Shown here one piece after another: positions 25,929 to 35,949 of a stretch of 48,150 nt of DNA. Made by a program: the position numbers and the translations under genes. Position 1 is the first letter of the stretch. Every line of letters begins with the position of its first letter. Source of the stretch: a bacterium (GTDB taxonomy: Bacteria > Bacteroidota > Rhodothermia > Rhodothermales > UBA10348); NCBI GenBank assembly GCA_013204185.1, contig JABMOI010000082.1, positions 1 through 48,150 of the forward strand, in the 5' to 3' direction. Under the pieces are notes generated by a model that ran no database searches, was not told the DNA's origin, and was given only the letters and a program-made list of their open reading frames with translations.

Positions 25929-26002
25929 CAGGTATTTCCTCTTAGCAGGTATTTCCTCTTGAAGTACGGGTTCTTCTTTAGCATGGTATTAATCTAAAGA
26001 GG
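25929..26002 (+). promoter_or_regulatory. rpsO leader with candidate S15 autoregulatory structure
   Basis: A 15-bp direct repeat CAGGTATTTCCTCTT occurs at 25929-25943 and 25946-25960. Each copy ends in CCTCTT, the exact complement of the rpsO Shine-Dalgarno AAGAGG (25997-26002, 7 nt before ATG). A third element, TCTTTAG (25975-25981), pairs perfectly with CTAAAGA (25994-26000), which overlaps the same SD. The leader can therefore hide the SD in competing hairpins, a layout expected for S15 feedback on its own mRNA. Confidence 0.55.
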
Positions 26003-26009
26003 TTCTCAA

Positions 26010-26276
26010 ATGATTTCAAAAGACCAAAAATTAGAACTGATTGATCAGTTCGGCAAAAGTAAAGCAGATACAGGCACCTCTGAAGTGCAGATTGCAATTT
26101 TCAGTACCCGTATCAAAGAATTGACAGAACACCTGAAAATTCATAACAAAGACCACTCAACAAGACGTGGATTGCTTCAATTAGTTGGTAAACGACGCAG
26201 ATTGCTTAATTATCTGATGGATACTGACATTGAACGATACCGTACGATTATTGCTGAGCTTGGTATCCGTAAGTAG
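26010..26276 (+). CDS. rpsO: Ribosomal protein uS15
   Basis: This 88-aa, full-length S15 binds 16S rRNA helices 20-22 and contacts bridge B4. It has [50 protein letters not shown], the hallmark core with the H-x3-D-x2-(S/T)RRGL rRNA-binding segment. AAGAGG lies 7 nt before the ATG. It sits between ribF and pnp, the usual arrangement. Confidence 0.97.
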   Translation: MISKDQKLELIDQFGKSKADTGTSEVQIAIFSTRIKELTEHLKIHNKDHSTRRGLLQLVGKRRRLLNYLMDTDIERYRTIIAELGIRK

Positions 26277-26281
26277 TATGA

Positions 26282-26313
26282 TGCGGCGCGTTCGAAGAAT
26301 CGAACGCGCCGCA
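26282..26313 (+). terminator. Strong hairpin after rpsO (terminator or processing stem)
   Basis: A perfect 14-bp stem TGCGGCGCGTTCGA-AGAA-TCGAACGCGCCGCA starts 6 nt after the rpsO stop. The downstream sequence CTCATTT is only weakly T-rich, so it may be a leaky terminator or an RNase III-type processing stem between rpsO and pnp. Confidence 0.75.
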
Positions 26314-26325
26314 CTCATTTCATGT

Positions 26326-26359
26326 CACGTCTTCCAACATCTTTTCCGGGTAAGACGTG
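26326..26359 (+). other. Leader hairpin upstream of pnp
   Basis: CACGTCTT (26326-26333) and AAGACGTG (26352-26359) form an 8-bp stem with an 18-nt loop in the 190-nt rpsO-pnp gap. In enterobacteria PNPase limits its own synthesis through a leader stem cut by RNase III; this could be an analogue but only the pairing is seen. Confidence 0.4.
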
Positions 26360-26466
26360 GCATCGTGAGGCACAAGTTCGAATGCCGTAACTCCTTGTTA
26401 GGCAAGTTATTAGGCAGTCTCACTTTATTGTATGTGTAGGAAAGGAAGAAAAACAGACAATTGTAT

Positions 26467-28719
26467 ATGTCAGAAGCAACAATCCGGGAAATCGAATACG
26501 CACCCGGAAAAGTAATGTCTATCGAGACGGGACGTCTCGCTAAACAAGCCGATGGAGCAGTCGTTGCTCGCATTGGCGACACCATGGTAATGTGTACTGC
26601 TGTTCTCGCAAGAGACGTTCGGGAAGGCCAAAGCTTTTTCCCGCTTACGGTCGATTACCGTGAAAAATTTTGTGCGGGGGGTAAGATCCCTGGCGGTTTC
26701 ATTAAGCGTGAAGGACGCTCTACAGATAAAGAGACGCTTTCCTCACGCCTGATTGACCGCGCACTGCGCCCTTTGTTCGGAGATAATTTCTTCAACGAAG
26801 TGCAGATCATTTGTAGTGTTATATCTGCAGACGATGAAAACGACGGCGATGTTATAGCCGGCGTGGGTGCTTCGGCAGCGCTTTTGCTAGCCGGTGCTCC
26901 TTTTGATGGCCCAATTGCAGAAGTTCGCATTGGCCGTGTAGATGGCCAGTTCATTGTGAACCCAACTCTCGAAGAACTTACATCTTCCGACATCAACTTG
27001 ATTGTTGCTGGAAAGAGTGACGCAATCGTGATGGTAGAAGGGGAGATGGATGAAGTATCCGAAGAGGAAATGCTTGAAGCCCTTTCGGTTGCACATGAGT
27101 CCATCAAGATTTTGTGCCAAGGTCAGATTGACCTCGTCGCAGATTTTGGAGGAGCCAAAACCTTCGAATATACTCCTGTAGGCTTGCCTGATGGAGTCGT
27201 TGAAGCAGTTCGCGAATTTGCGTCTGCACGATTGGAAGAGCACATTCTAAAACCGTATTCGAAAGAAACGTTTTATGGTGGCATTTCAGAAATCAAAGCA
27301 GAAGTTGTAACTCACTTCCTAGGAGAAGGAGAAGACGCGGTTTCAGCAACGGAACAAGGCTGGACTAAATCAGACATCAAAGAAGCTGTAGGCAAGGTTG
27401 AGTCTGATGTCATGCGTGAACTCATCTTGCGCGACGGACGAAGAATTGACGGTCGTGGCCTAACTGATGTTCGTAACATTTGGACCGAAGTTGGCTACCT
27501 TCCTCGCGTTCACGGTTCTGCCGTTTTCACTCGTGGAGAAACTCAAGTTATCTCTAGTGTGACATTGGGCACAGGAAAAGATGTTCAGCCTGTCGATCAG
27601 GTGTTCGACAACAAAGACAAATCCTTTTACCTGCATTACAGCTTTCCTCCGTTCAGCGTAGGAGAAGCAAAGTTCTTGCGTGGACCGGGACGTCGTGAAA
27701 TTGGTCATGGTATGCTTGCCGAACGTGCTCTTCAAAGCATGATCCCAAGTCAGGAAGAATTTCCTTACACCATTCGTATCAATGCGGACGTGCTTGAATC
27801 AAACGGCTCGTCCTCTATGGCCAGCGTTTGCTCGGGCTCAATGGCCATGATGGATGCAGGTGTACCTCTTCGCAAGGCCGTTTCTGGTATTGCAATGGGT
27901 TTGATCAGCGACGGTAAACGTACCGCAGTCCTAACCGATATCCTCGGAACGGAAGATCACCTGGGAGACATGGACTTCAAACTTACGGGAACGCGTGATG
28001 GTCTAACTGCTTGCCAGATGGACATCAAGATTGCCGGATTGAGCCATGATCTCATGTCGAAAGCGCTTCTTCAAGCAAAAGATGCTCGCTTGCACATTCT
28101 GGACATTATGGACGAAACCCTCGCTGAAGCCAGAGAGGACCTTTCACCATTTGCTCCACGCCTAACCCAAATCACAATCGATTCTAGCTTCATTGGAGCG
28201 ATTATCGGCCCCGGTGGTAAAGTGATTCAGGGCATTCAGCGCGAAACCAATACAAACATTGAGATTCGCGAAGAGGAAGGTGTTGGTATTGTTGTTATTG
28301 CAGCGACCAACGGCGAAGACGCAGAAGCTGCTCTTGAAATTGTTCGAGGAATCGTAACGGTTCCTGAAGAAGGTCAGGACTACGAAGGTACCGTGCGCAA
28401 AGTCGAAGGCTTTGGTGCGATCGTTGAAATTCTGCCAGGCAAAGAAGGTCTTCTTCACGTCTCAGAACTTGACTACGGTTACGTTGATAATGTCCATGAC
28501 TATCTCGAAGTTGGTGACAAAATCAAAGTTCAGCTCATTGAAGTTCGCGACGATGGTAAACTTCGATTTAGCCGGAAGCCGTTTCTTGAAAAACCAGAAG
28601 GTTATGAAGAACGTCCGCGCGAACGCCGTGAAGGCGGCGGTGGACGTGGAAGGGATGGCGGTGGTCGCGGACGCGGCGGCCGTGATGGTGGTCGCGACGG
28701 AGGTCGTGACAGACGCTGA
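26467..28719 (+). CDS. pnp: Polyribonucleotide nucleotidyltransferase (PNPase)
   Basis: The 750-aa phosphorolytic 3'-5' exoribonuclease has a first RNase PH domain with FFPLTVDYREKFCAGGKIPGGF, a helical linker, and a second RNase PH domain with FTRGETQVISSVTLGTGKD, YSFPPFSVGE and the catalytic-region GTEDHLGDMDFKLTGTRDGLTACQMDIKI. A KH domain (IGPGGKVIQGIQ) and an S1 domain (YEGTVRKVEGFGAIVEILPGKEGLLHVSEL) follow. It ends in an unusual Gly/Arg/Asp tail (GGGGRGRDGGGRGRGG...). ATG 26467 was chosen; the track starts at TTG 26461, nearer to the GGAAAGGAAG purine run. Confidence 0.96.
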   Translation: MSEATIREIEYAPGKVMSIETGRLAKQADGAVVARIGDTMVMCTAVLARDVREGQSFFPLTVDYREKFCAGGKIPGGFIKREGRSTDKETLSSRLIDRALRPLFGDNFFNEVQIICSVISADDENDGDVIAGVGASAALLLAGAPFDGPIAEVRIGRVDGQFIVNPTLEELTSSDINLIVAGKSDAIVMVEGEMDEVSEEEMLEALSVAHESIKILCQGQIDLVADFGGAKTFEYTPVGLPDGVVEAVREFASARLEEHILKPYSKETFYGGISEIKAEVVTHFLGEGEDAVSATEQGWTKSDIKEAVGKVESDVMRELILRDGRRIDGRGLTDVRNIWTEVGYLPRVHGSAVFTRGETQVISSVTLGTGKDVQPVDQVFDNKDKSFYLHYSFPPFSVGEAKFLRGPGRREIGHGMLAERALQSMIPSQEEFPYTIRINADVLESNGSSSMASVCSGSMAMMDAGVPLRKAVSGIAMGLISDGKRTAVLTDILGTEDHLGDMDFKLTGTRDGLTACQMDIKIAGLSHDLMSKALLQAKDARLHILDIMDETLAEAREDLSPFAPRLTQITIDSSFIGAIIGPGGKVIQGIQRETNTNIEIREEEGVGIVVIAATNGEDAEAALEIVRGIVTVPEEGQDYEGTVRKVEGFGAIVEILPGKEGLLHVSELDYGYVDNVHDYLEVGDKIKVQLIEVRDDGKLRFSRKPFLEKPEGYEERPRERREGGGGRGRDGGGRGRGGRDGGRDGGRDRR

Positions 28720-28750
28720 TAGCCCTCTCCAAGAAAAGGGCCTATTCTTT

Positions 28751-28784
28751 AGAAAAGCGGAGGCCATGTGGCCTCCGCTTTTCT
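28751..28784 (+). terminator. Terminator after pnp
   Basis: A perfect 15-bp stem AGAAAAGCGGAGGCC-ATGT-GGCCTCCGCTTTTCT has the U-rich segment inside its 3' arm (CTTTTCT). It closes the rimP-to-pnp transcript 32 nt after the pnp stop and 37 nt before the peptidase gene. Confidence 0.88.
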
Positions 28785-28820
28785 AGTATTGTTTTGTTGC
28801 ATCAATTTTAACGTAGCTGT

Positions 28821-30080
28821 ATGCCTGATTCATTTCAGAAAAGCGTTTTAGACAACGGTGTCAGAGTCATAACTGAGCACATACCTTCGGTAAGGAGTAT
28901 TTCGGTCGGTGCTTGGATTGGTGCTGGAAGTCGAGATGAGAGCGATCTTGAGAGCGGAATGTGCCACTTTATAGAGCACATGGTGTTCAAGGGCACATTA
29001 AAACGCCGAATGCATCATATTGCCCAGCGAATGGAAAATGTGGGCGGGTATTTAAACGCGTTTACTTCCAAAGAGTACACCTGTTTTTATGCCCGCAGTT
29101 TAGATGAACATCTTCCGCGTGCATTGGACACGGTAATCGATCTAATCCATACACCGACGTTTCCTGAGAAGGAAATCGAGAAGGAAAAGGATGTGATTGT
29201 TGAGGAGATGAAGATGTATGAGGATACGCCCGACGATCGAGTATTTGACCATCTCGACGCAGCGCTTTATCCCGGAAGTGCCATGGGGCGGCCGGTAATT
29301 GGGACGGAGGAAACGGTGCGTTCTTTTACCCGAGAAGGACTTATGTCCTTTCTAAATCGCCACTATGTTGAATCTAACACCATTATTGCGATTGCTGGGA
29401 ATGTCTCTCACAAAAAAGCTGTCAAGCTAGTCGAAAAGTACTATTCCCAATCCAACCCAATTTTGGATGCTGGCGAGCGTGAGGGCATACTTGATTATAG
29501 CCCCTCTGTATTCTCTGAAAAACGCCCAGTTCAACAGGCTCACCTAATTTTGGGAACGAGGGCCTATGACGTTCACGACCCGAAACGCGTGGCTCTATCT
29601 GTACTGAACACCATCTTGGGTGGCGGTATGTCGAGCCGTTTAAATCAGAATATTCGTGAGAGATACGGATATTGCTATAACATTTATTCCTTCAACAATC
29701 TGCATTCTGATATTGGTGATTTTGGCGTCTATATGGGTACAGACGCCAAAAAAGTGGACCATTCAGTAAAACTGATCTATCGAGAGTTTGATAAGCTGCT
29801 CAAAAAGTCCGTAACCAAAATGGAATTGGATCGGGCAAAAAGTCAGGCTAAAGGATCTATTATGCTTGGCCTAGAGAGCATGGGAAGCCGAATGATGCGC
29901 ATTGGGAGACAGGAATTGTATTATCAAAGATACTATTCGTTGGATTCCATTTTAAACATGATTGAAGCCGTTTCAATGGATGATATTATGGACGTTGCAA
30001 CAGAAATATTGGACCCGTCCCAGTATTCATTGATTAAAATCATTCCTGAAACTGAAGGACCGGCAGCCTTGGAGAAATAA
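28821..30080 (+). CDS. M16 family zinc peptidase (mitochondrial-processing-peptidase-like)
   Basis: The 419-aa single-chain M16B peptidase has the inverted zinc motif HxxEH in MCHFIEHMVFKGT, with the distal Glu in EEMKMYEDTPDDRVFDHLDAALYPG. The C-terminal half has the inactive-domain pattern AHLILGTRAYDVHDPKRVALSVLNTILGGGMSSRLNQNIRERYGYCYNIYSF, including the RxxxY substrate motif of the family. Such enzymes degrade or process short peptides. No signal peptide is seen, so it is probably cytosolic. The epimerase ATG follows 1 nt after the stop. Confidence 0.92.
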   Translation: MPDSFQKSVLDNGVRVITEHIPSVRSISVGAWIGAGSRDESDLESGMCHFIEHMVFKGTLKRRMHHIAQRMENVGGYLNAFTSKEYTCFYARSLDEHLPRALDTVIDLIHTPTFPEKEIEKEKDVIVEEMKMYEDTPDDRVFDHLDAALYPGSAMGRPVIGTEETVRSFTREGLMSFLNRHYVESNTIIAIAGNVSHKKAVKLVEKYYSQSNPILDAGEREGILDYSPSVFSEKRPVQQAHLILGTRAYDVHDPKRVALSVLNTILGGGMSSRLNQNIRERYGYCYNIYSFNNLHSDIGDFGVYMGTDAKKVDHSVKLIYREFDKLLKKSVTKMELDRAKSQAKGSIMLGLESMGSRMMRIGRQELYYQRYYSLDSILNMIEAVSMDDIMDVATEILDPSQYSLIKIIPETEGPAALEK

Positions 30081-30081
30081 G

Positions 30082-31014
30082 ATGAAAATAGTAGTAACAG
30101 GTGGTGCAGGGTTTATTGGCTCGCATGTAGTCGACTCCCTGCTCGAAAGAGGGCATGTCGTTCACGTAATTGACGATTTGTCGGGTGGGTACCGGAAACA
30201 GGTCTCTGAGCGTGCCATATTTCATCAACTAGACATTCGAGATGCTTCAATTGCTGCTCTTTGGGAAGAGCACAACTTTGAAGTGATGTTTCATCTAGCT
30301 GCTCAAATGGATGTTCGCAAATCGGTCGCGGACCCTAGATACGATGCAGATGTGAACATTGGAGGCCTGCTCAATTTGATGGAAGCGGGACGTAAAAACG
30401 GCCTTAAGAAAGTCGTTTTTTCATCTACCGGAGGTGCTATCTATGGAGAACCTGAAAAGGTGCCACAGGACGAGATGCACACCTTGCAACCTCTTTCTCC
30501 GTATGGGATAACCAAATTGAGTTCTGAAAAGTATCTCCATTTCTACAAACTTACCTACGGAATCGACTACGTGGCCCTCAGATATGGGAATGTCTACGGC
30601 CCCCGTCAAAATCCTCATGGTGAAGCGGGAGTCGTCGCCATTTTTTCAGAGAAAATGTTAGATGGAGTTCAGCCTTTCATTAATGGTGATGGTCAACAAA
30701 CGCGTGATTACGTGTTCGTTTCAGATGTCGTGAATGCGAATATGAAAGCCTTGGAGTTCAGCAGTTCTGATATCTTTAATGTTGGGACAGGAGTTGAAAC
30801 CAACGTTGTTCAGCTTTTTCAGACACTGAGAGATGCGTTGGCCCCGAATATGAAGGATGCCTTTGCTCCAGGGAAACCAGGAGAGCAAATGAGATCAGTT
30901 TTGGATTATTCTAAATCTGAAAGAACATTAGGTTGGACTCCCAAAGTGGATGTGACACAAGGGCTAAGAACGGTGGCTCACTGGTTCCGAGACCAGAAAG
31001 AACGCACGGAATAG
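30082..31014 (+). CDS. NAD-dependent sugar-nucleotide epimerase (GalE/UDP-glucose 4-epimerase-like)
   Basis: The 310-aa extended short-chain dehydrogenase has TGGAGFIGSHVVDSLLERGH (NAD motif), VIDDLSGG, the catalytic Ser region VVFSSTGGAIYGEP and the YGITK catalytic Tyr/Lys pair. ALRYGNVYGPRQNPHGEAGVVAIF and DGQQTRDYVFVSDVV are typical of UDP-sugar 4-epimerases. The substrate could be UDP-glucose or an N-acetyl derivative. It lies between the peptidase and scpA, close-packed on both sides, which says nothing specific about its pathway; a glycosyltransferase lies 5.6 kb downstream. Confidence 0.9.
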   Translation: MKIVVTGGAGFIGSHVVDSLLERGHVVHVIDDLSGGYRKQVSERAIFHQLDIRDASIAALWEEHNFEVMFHLAAQMDVRKSVADPRYDADVNIGGLLNLMEAGRKNGLKKVVFSSTGGAIYGEPEKVPQDEMHTLQPLSPYGITKLSSEKYLHFYKLTYGIDYVALRYGNVYGPRQNPHGEAGVVAIFSEKMLDGVQPFINGDGQQTRDYVFVSDVVNANMKALEFSSSDIFNVGTGVETNVVQLFQTLRDALAPNMKDAFAPGKPGEQMRSVLDYSKSERTLGWTPKVDVTQGLRTVAHWFRDQKERTE

Positions 31015-31023
31015 ACGGAAACG

Positions 31024-31785
31024 ATGTATAAGGTTCGACTGCAGCAATTTGAAGGACCGCTGGATCTTCTGCTCTTTTTTCTTCGGAGAGATGAGTTGGA
31101 TATCCAGGACATCCCAATTGCGTCCATTGCAGACGAGTTTCTGGATTACGTGAAATACATGGAAGAGGTCGACCTCGACGGCGTAGGCGACTTTCTCTAC
31201 ATGGCAGCCGTGCTCATTAGTATCAAAGCAAAGATGCTATTGCCAGGCGCCGAGGTGGATGAAGAGGGAGAACCAATAGACCCTCGTCAAGAGTTAGTCG
31301 AACGACTTCTTGAATACATTCGCTTTAAAGAAGCGACGGAAATACTTGATCAGAAGTATGAAGAGAGGAGTGAGAGGCACAATCGGGGAGTAGCCTCAGC
31401 AATTGACCAAGTTGAATACAAGGGCGAAGAAGAACTTGTTGAAGCCACCGTTTTTGACTTGATACTCGCCCTTAAGCGTGTCCTTACTGATGCACCAGAC
31501 GAGGTGTATCACGCGATCGAAGCTGAGTCGTACACACTGCAGGATCAGAGAGCGCTTCTGAAGACCACTCTTGAGGTGGGAAAGCAGCAGTCTTTCGTTG
31601 GAATTGTTACGGGGCATTCCAAGCCGTTTATAATCACTACATTCTTGTCCATTTTAGAAATGGCAAGACTGCAAGAAATTGATATCTTTCTTGGAACTGA
31701 CCCTAGTGATTTTTTCATCACCTTGACAGGGGTGAATGCCGAGCCTGAAGAAGATTTTGAGGGAATCAAGGAGACTGATGAGTGA
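31024..31785 (+). CDS. scpA: Segregation and condensation protein A
   Basis: The 253-aa kleisin subunit of the SMC-ScpAB condensin has an N-terminal YKVRLQQFEGPLDLLLFFLRRDELDIQDIPIASIADEFLDYV, the signature helix-turn that binds the SMC neck. LYMAAVLISIKAKMLLPG follows and the C-terminal winged helix has TFLSILEMARLQEIDIF. The stop overlaps the scpB start by 8 nt (ATGAGTGA). Confidence 0.95.
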   Translation: MYKVRLQQFEGPLDLLLFFLRRDELDIQDIPIASIADEFLDYVKYMEEVDLDGVGDFLYMAAVLISIKAKMLLPGAEVDEEGEPIDPRQELVERLLEYIRFKEATEILDQKYEERSERHNRGVASAIDQVEYKGEEELVEATVFDLILALKRVLTDAPDEVYHAIEAESYTLQDQRALLKTTLEVGKQQSFVGIVTGHSKPFIITTFLSILEMARLQEIDIFLGTDPSDFFITLTGVNAEPEEDFEGIKETDE

Positions 31786-32521
31786 GACACCCCCACATAG
31801 TGAACCAAAAAATCAGGCTGAAGCTAACATTCAAGGACTAGGGTCTACGCGGCTTGAAAGTGCAGTTGAGGCCCTCATCTTTGCAACGGAAGAACCCATC
31901 ACTGCTCATCTGTTGGGTCTAACATTTGCAGAAACAACGGGTGAAGATGCGCCGACCGCTACGGAAATAGAATCAGTGGTGGATAGGCTAAACCTGATGT
32001 ATGAACGAACCTCAAGATCATTTCGAATTGAAAAGTGGGGAGGAGGGTATCGATTTGCAACCATTACTTCTGTTTCACCCTTCATCAAGGCCTTGTTTGT
32101 TACAGATAGGCAGCGCAAACTGTCTCGCACATTGATGGAATCGCTGGCCATCCTGTCTTACCGGCAGCCAGCATCTCGAAGTGAGTTGGAATTTATCCGA
32201 GGAGTCGATTGTGACTATGCGCTGAGGAAACTGATGGAGTTCGGCTTAATCGATGTCGTGGGTCGTTCAGAATCGGTTGGCAGACCATTGCTTTACGGCA
32301 CGACCCCACGCTTTCTGGACCTATTTGGACTTCAATCAATTTCAGACTTACCAAATTTGCGTGAGCTTGAAGCTATTCTGGACGACCCGGCGTTCCAGAA
32401 AGAGAAAGCACGGATGTTAATGACCACAGCGGTTCAATTGCCTTTGAATGTCGAAGGGAATTCCGAAGTAGAACAAGGGAATGGAGTAGAGTTGGAATCT
32501 GATGAAGAATCGCAGGACTGA
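31778..32521 (+). CDS. scpB: Segregation and condensation protein B
   Basis: The 247-aa partner of ScpA has two winged-helix domains: LESAVEALIFATEEPITAHLL...VVDRLNLMYERTSRSFRIEKWGGGYRFAT, and LSRTLMESLAILSYRQPASRSELEFIRGVDCDYALRKLMEFGLIDVVGRSESVGRPLLYGTTPRFLDLFGL, both diagnostic. The track start (31736) lies deep in scpA; ATG 31778 forms a neat overlap and begins the family-length protein. It has an acidic C-terminal tail. Its 3' end overlaps the pseudouridine synthase start by 20 nt. Confidence 0.94.
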   Translation: MSETPPHSEPKNQAEANIQGLGSTRLESAVEALIFATEEPITAHLLGLTFAETTGEDAPTATEIESVVDRLNLMYERTSRSFRIEKWGGGYRFATITSVSPFIKALFVTDRQRKLSRTLMESLAILSYRQPASRSELEFIRGVDCDYALRKLMEFGLIDVVGRSESVGRPLLYGTTPRFLDLFGLQSISDLPNLRELEAILDDPAFQKEKARMLMTTAVQLPLNVEGNSEVEQGNGVELESDEESQD

Positions 32522-33338
32522 GAAACCACATAGACAGCGACCGCGAAGTGCCAAACACAAAGCGGCAAACTCAACAGAAGGCAAAAGACCGTTTGAGCAC
32601 AATCTGGATCTAACTGAACCGGTTCGGCTCAATCGCTTTATTGCCCGTAGTGGGGTTTGCTCTCGAAGAGAAGCAGACACCATGATTGAGAAGGGATTGG
32701 TATCCATTAACGGCGTCGCCGTGACAGAACTGGGCACCAAGGTTTCCCATGGAGATTCTGTTCAAGTAAATGGTAAGCGAATTGTACCGACCGACAAGCA
32801 ATATGTCTTGTTAAACAAACCAACGGACACCATAACCACGACCTCCGACGATAAAGGTCGGACTTCTGTTATGGACTTAGTTGAGTTCGAACAGAACGGG
32901 ATGAAAGGAATGTTTCCCGTAGGCCGGTTGGACCGCCATACTACCGGTGTTCTAATCCTAACCAATGATGGCATGTTAGCCCATAGGCTAACCCATCCAA
33001 GCTTCCTCATAGACAAAGACTACCTCGTCGAGACCACTGAGGTGGTTAGCGAGGAGAACATGAATAAGCTGATGACGGGAATCGAACTGGAAGACGGGTT
33101 GGTGAAAGCCGATCGAGTCGAACGAGTGGATCCTCGAATTGGCAATCTATTTCTAGTTCGCATTCACGAAGGGAAAAACAGACAAGTACGCCGCATGTTT
33201 GAATCACTTGGGGCTGAAGTAAAAAAATTAGAGCGGACAACCTACGCGGGTCTAACGGCCAAAGGTGTTCGACGAGGAAAGTGGAGAAGACTCACTCGCG
33301 ATGAAGTGACAGGACTCTACAGAAAAGTAAAATTATAA
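32502..33338 (+). CDS. rluB: 23S rRNA pseudouridine synthase, RluB/RsuA family
   Basis: The 278-aa protein has a basic N-terminal leader (~40 residues), then an S4 RNA-binding domain (VRLNRFIARSGVCSRREADTMIEKGLVSINGVAV). The RsuA-type catalytic domain has the Asp motif FPVGRLDRHTTGVLILTNDG, LTHPSFLIDKDYLVE and RIHEGKNRQVRRMFESLGAEVKKLERTTYAGL. RluB modifies U2605 of 23S rRNA in E. coli; the choice of RluB over RluE/F is from domain layout and the common scpAB-rluB order. Confidence 0.92.
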   Translation: MKNRRTEKPHRQRPRSAKHKAANSTEGKRPFEHNLDLTEPVRLNRFIARSGVCSRREADTMIEKGLVSINGVAVTELGTKVSHGDSVQVNGKRIVPTDKQYVLLNKPTDTITTTSDDKGRTSVMDLVEFEQNGMKGMFPVGRLDRHTTGVLILTNDGMLAHRLTHPSFLIDKDYLVETTEVVSEENMNKLMTGIELEDGLVKADRVERVDPRIGNLFLVRIHEGKNRQVRRMFESLGAEVKKLERTTYAGLTAKGVRRGKWRRLTRDEVTGLYRKVKL

Positions 33339-34871
<1,533 letters not shown>

Positions 34872-34878
34872 ACAATAG

Positions 34879-35949
34879 ATGTTTTCAACTCGACAGAACG
34901 AATTAAGAAATGCGGTTGGGTTGGAAGAGCGTCACGCTTGTTTGGTTAGCTCGGGACCGGACGTAAGATGGCTGTCCGGTTTTACTGGATCGAATGCTTC
35001 TGTTCTGCTCATGTCCGATTCTGCTCATCTTTTTACGGATGGGAGGTATACGGAGCAGGCTACTCAAGAGACTGAGGGCTTGGAAATCCACATTGGTTCG
35101 GGCTCAACCATTGATTCGGCTCACACGTGGGCTCGGAATCACCAGATTACTGACCTGATTGTAAGCGCAGGGCTGTTGACCTATCAAGAAGGGCTTAGTC
35201 TTTTCCATGGAGATAGGCCGCTTCAGTATCGAGAAATATCGTCCTTTTTGCAGTTGCTACGAGCGGAAAAGAGTCTACTTGAAACGAACTCGATTAGAAC
35301 CGCACTTCGGATAACAGAACAGGTGGTAGCAGATGTCCTTCCCATGATACGCGAAGGCATTACGGAGAAAGAACTGGCTACAGAAATTGACTACCGGCAG
35401 CGATGCCTTGGTGCTGAAAAGAGCTCATTCGAGACCATTGTTGCATTTGGGAAGCATTCTTCGCTTCCACATGCTCGACCTGGTAACGCTAAACTCACCT
35501 CCAATACACCCATTTTGTTGGATTTTGGATGTGTTATTGACGGCTATGCGTCTGATATGACGCGCATGATTCACTTTGGAAAACCAACTGGTGAGTTTCT
35601 GCAAACCTATGCAACGGTTCACGACGCGCTTGACCGCTCTCTCGGTGCGGCAAAGGCCGGTATAACGGGAAAAGATTTAGATGCAGTTGCTCGAAATACG
35701 TTCAAAAAGGCTGGCGTGGAGTCTTATTTTTGTCATAGCCTCGGACATGGCGTAGGTCTCGATATTCATGAATGGCCTTCTGTTTCATCCAGAAACTCAG
35801 ACAAATTGCCAGAACACTGTATAATTACCATTGAGCCGGGTCTATATTTACCGGGTAAATACGGAATTCGAATTGAAAATATGGTCCAGCTAACGGCAGA
35901 CGGCTGTGACAAGTTAAACGACCTTACGACTGAATTACTTGTTTTATGA
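34879..35949 (+). CDS. M24 family metallopeptidase (Xaa-Pro aminopeptidase/dipeptidase type)
   Basis: The 356-aa protein has an N-terminal creatinase-like domain (VSSGPDVRWLSGFTGSNASVLLMSDSAHLFTDGRYTEQA) and a pita-bread catalytic domain. The five metal ligands are visible: Asp pair in LLDFGCVIDGYASDMTRM, His in CHSLGHGVGLDIHEWP, Glu in TIEPGLYLPG and Glu in GIRIENMV. It removes N-terminal residues preceding proline, or cleaves Xaa-Pro dipeptides. Its stop overlaps the following dehalogenase-like gene as ATGA. Confidence 0.92.
   Translation: MFSTRQNELRNAVGLEERHACLVSSGPDVRWLSGFTGSNASVLLMSDSAHLFTDGRYTEQATQETEGLEIHIGSGSTIDSAHTWARNHQITDLIVSAGLLTYQEGLSLFHGDRPLQYREISSFLQLLRAEKSLLETNSIRTALRITEQVVADVLPMIREGITEKELATEIDYRQRCLGAEKSSFETIVAFGKHSSLPHARPGNAKLTSNTPILLDFGCVIDGYASDMTRMIHFGKPTGEFLQTYATVHDALDRSLGAAKAGITGKDLDAVARNTFKKAGVESYFCHSLGHGVGLDIHEWPSVSSRNSDKLPEHCIITIEPGLYLPGKYGIRIENMVQLTADGCDKLNDLTTELLVL

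Noticed and set aside
25929-25960. CRISPR-like repeats
   Set aside because: Only two 15-bp copies with a 2-bp gap, located in the rpsO leader and complementary to its SD; no array or cas genes.
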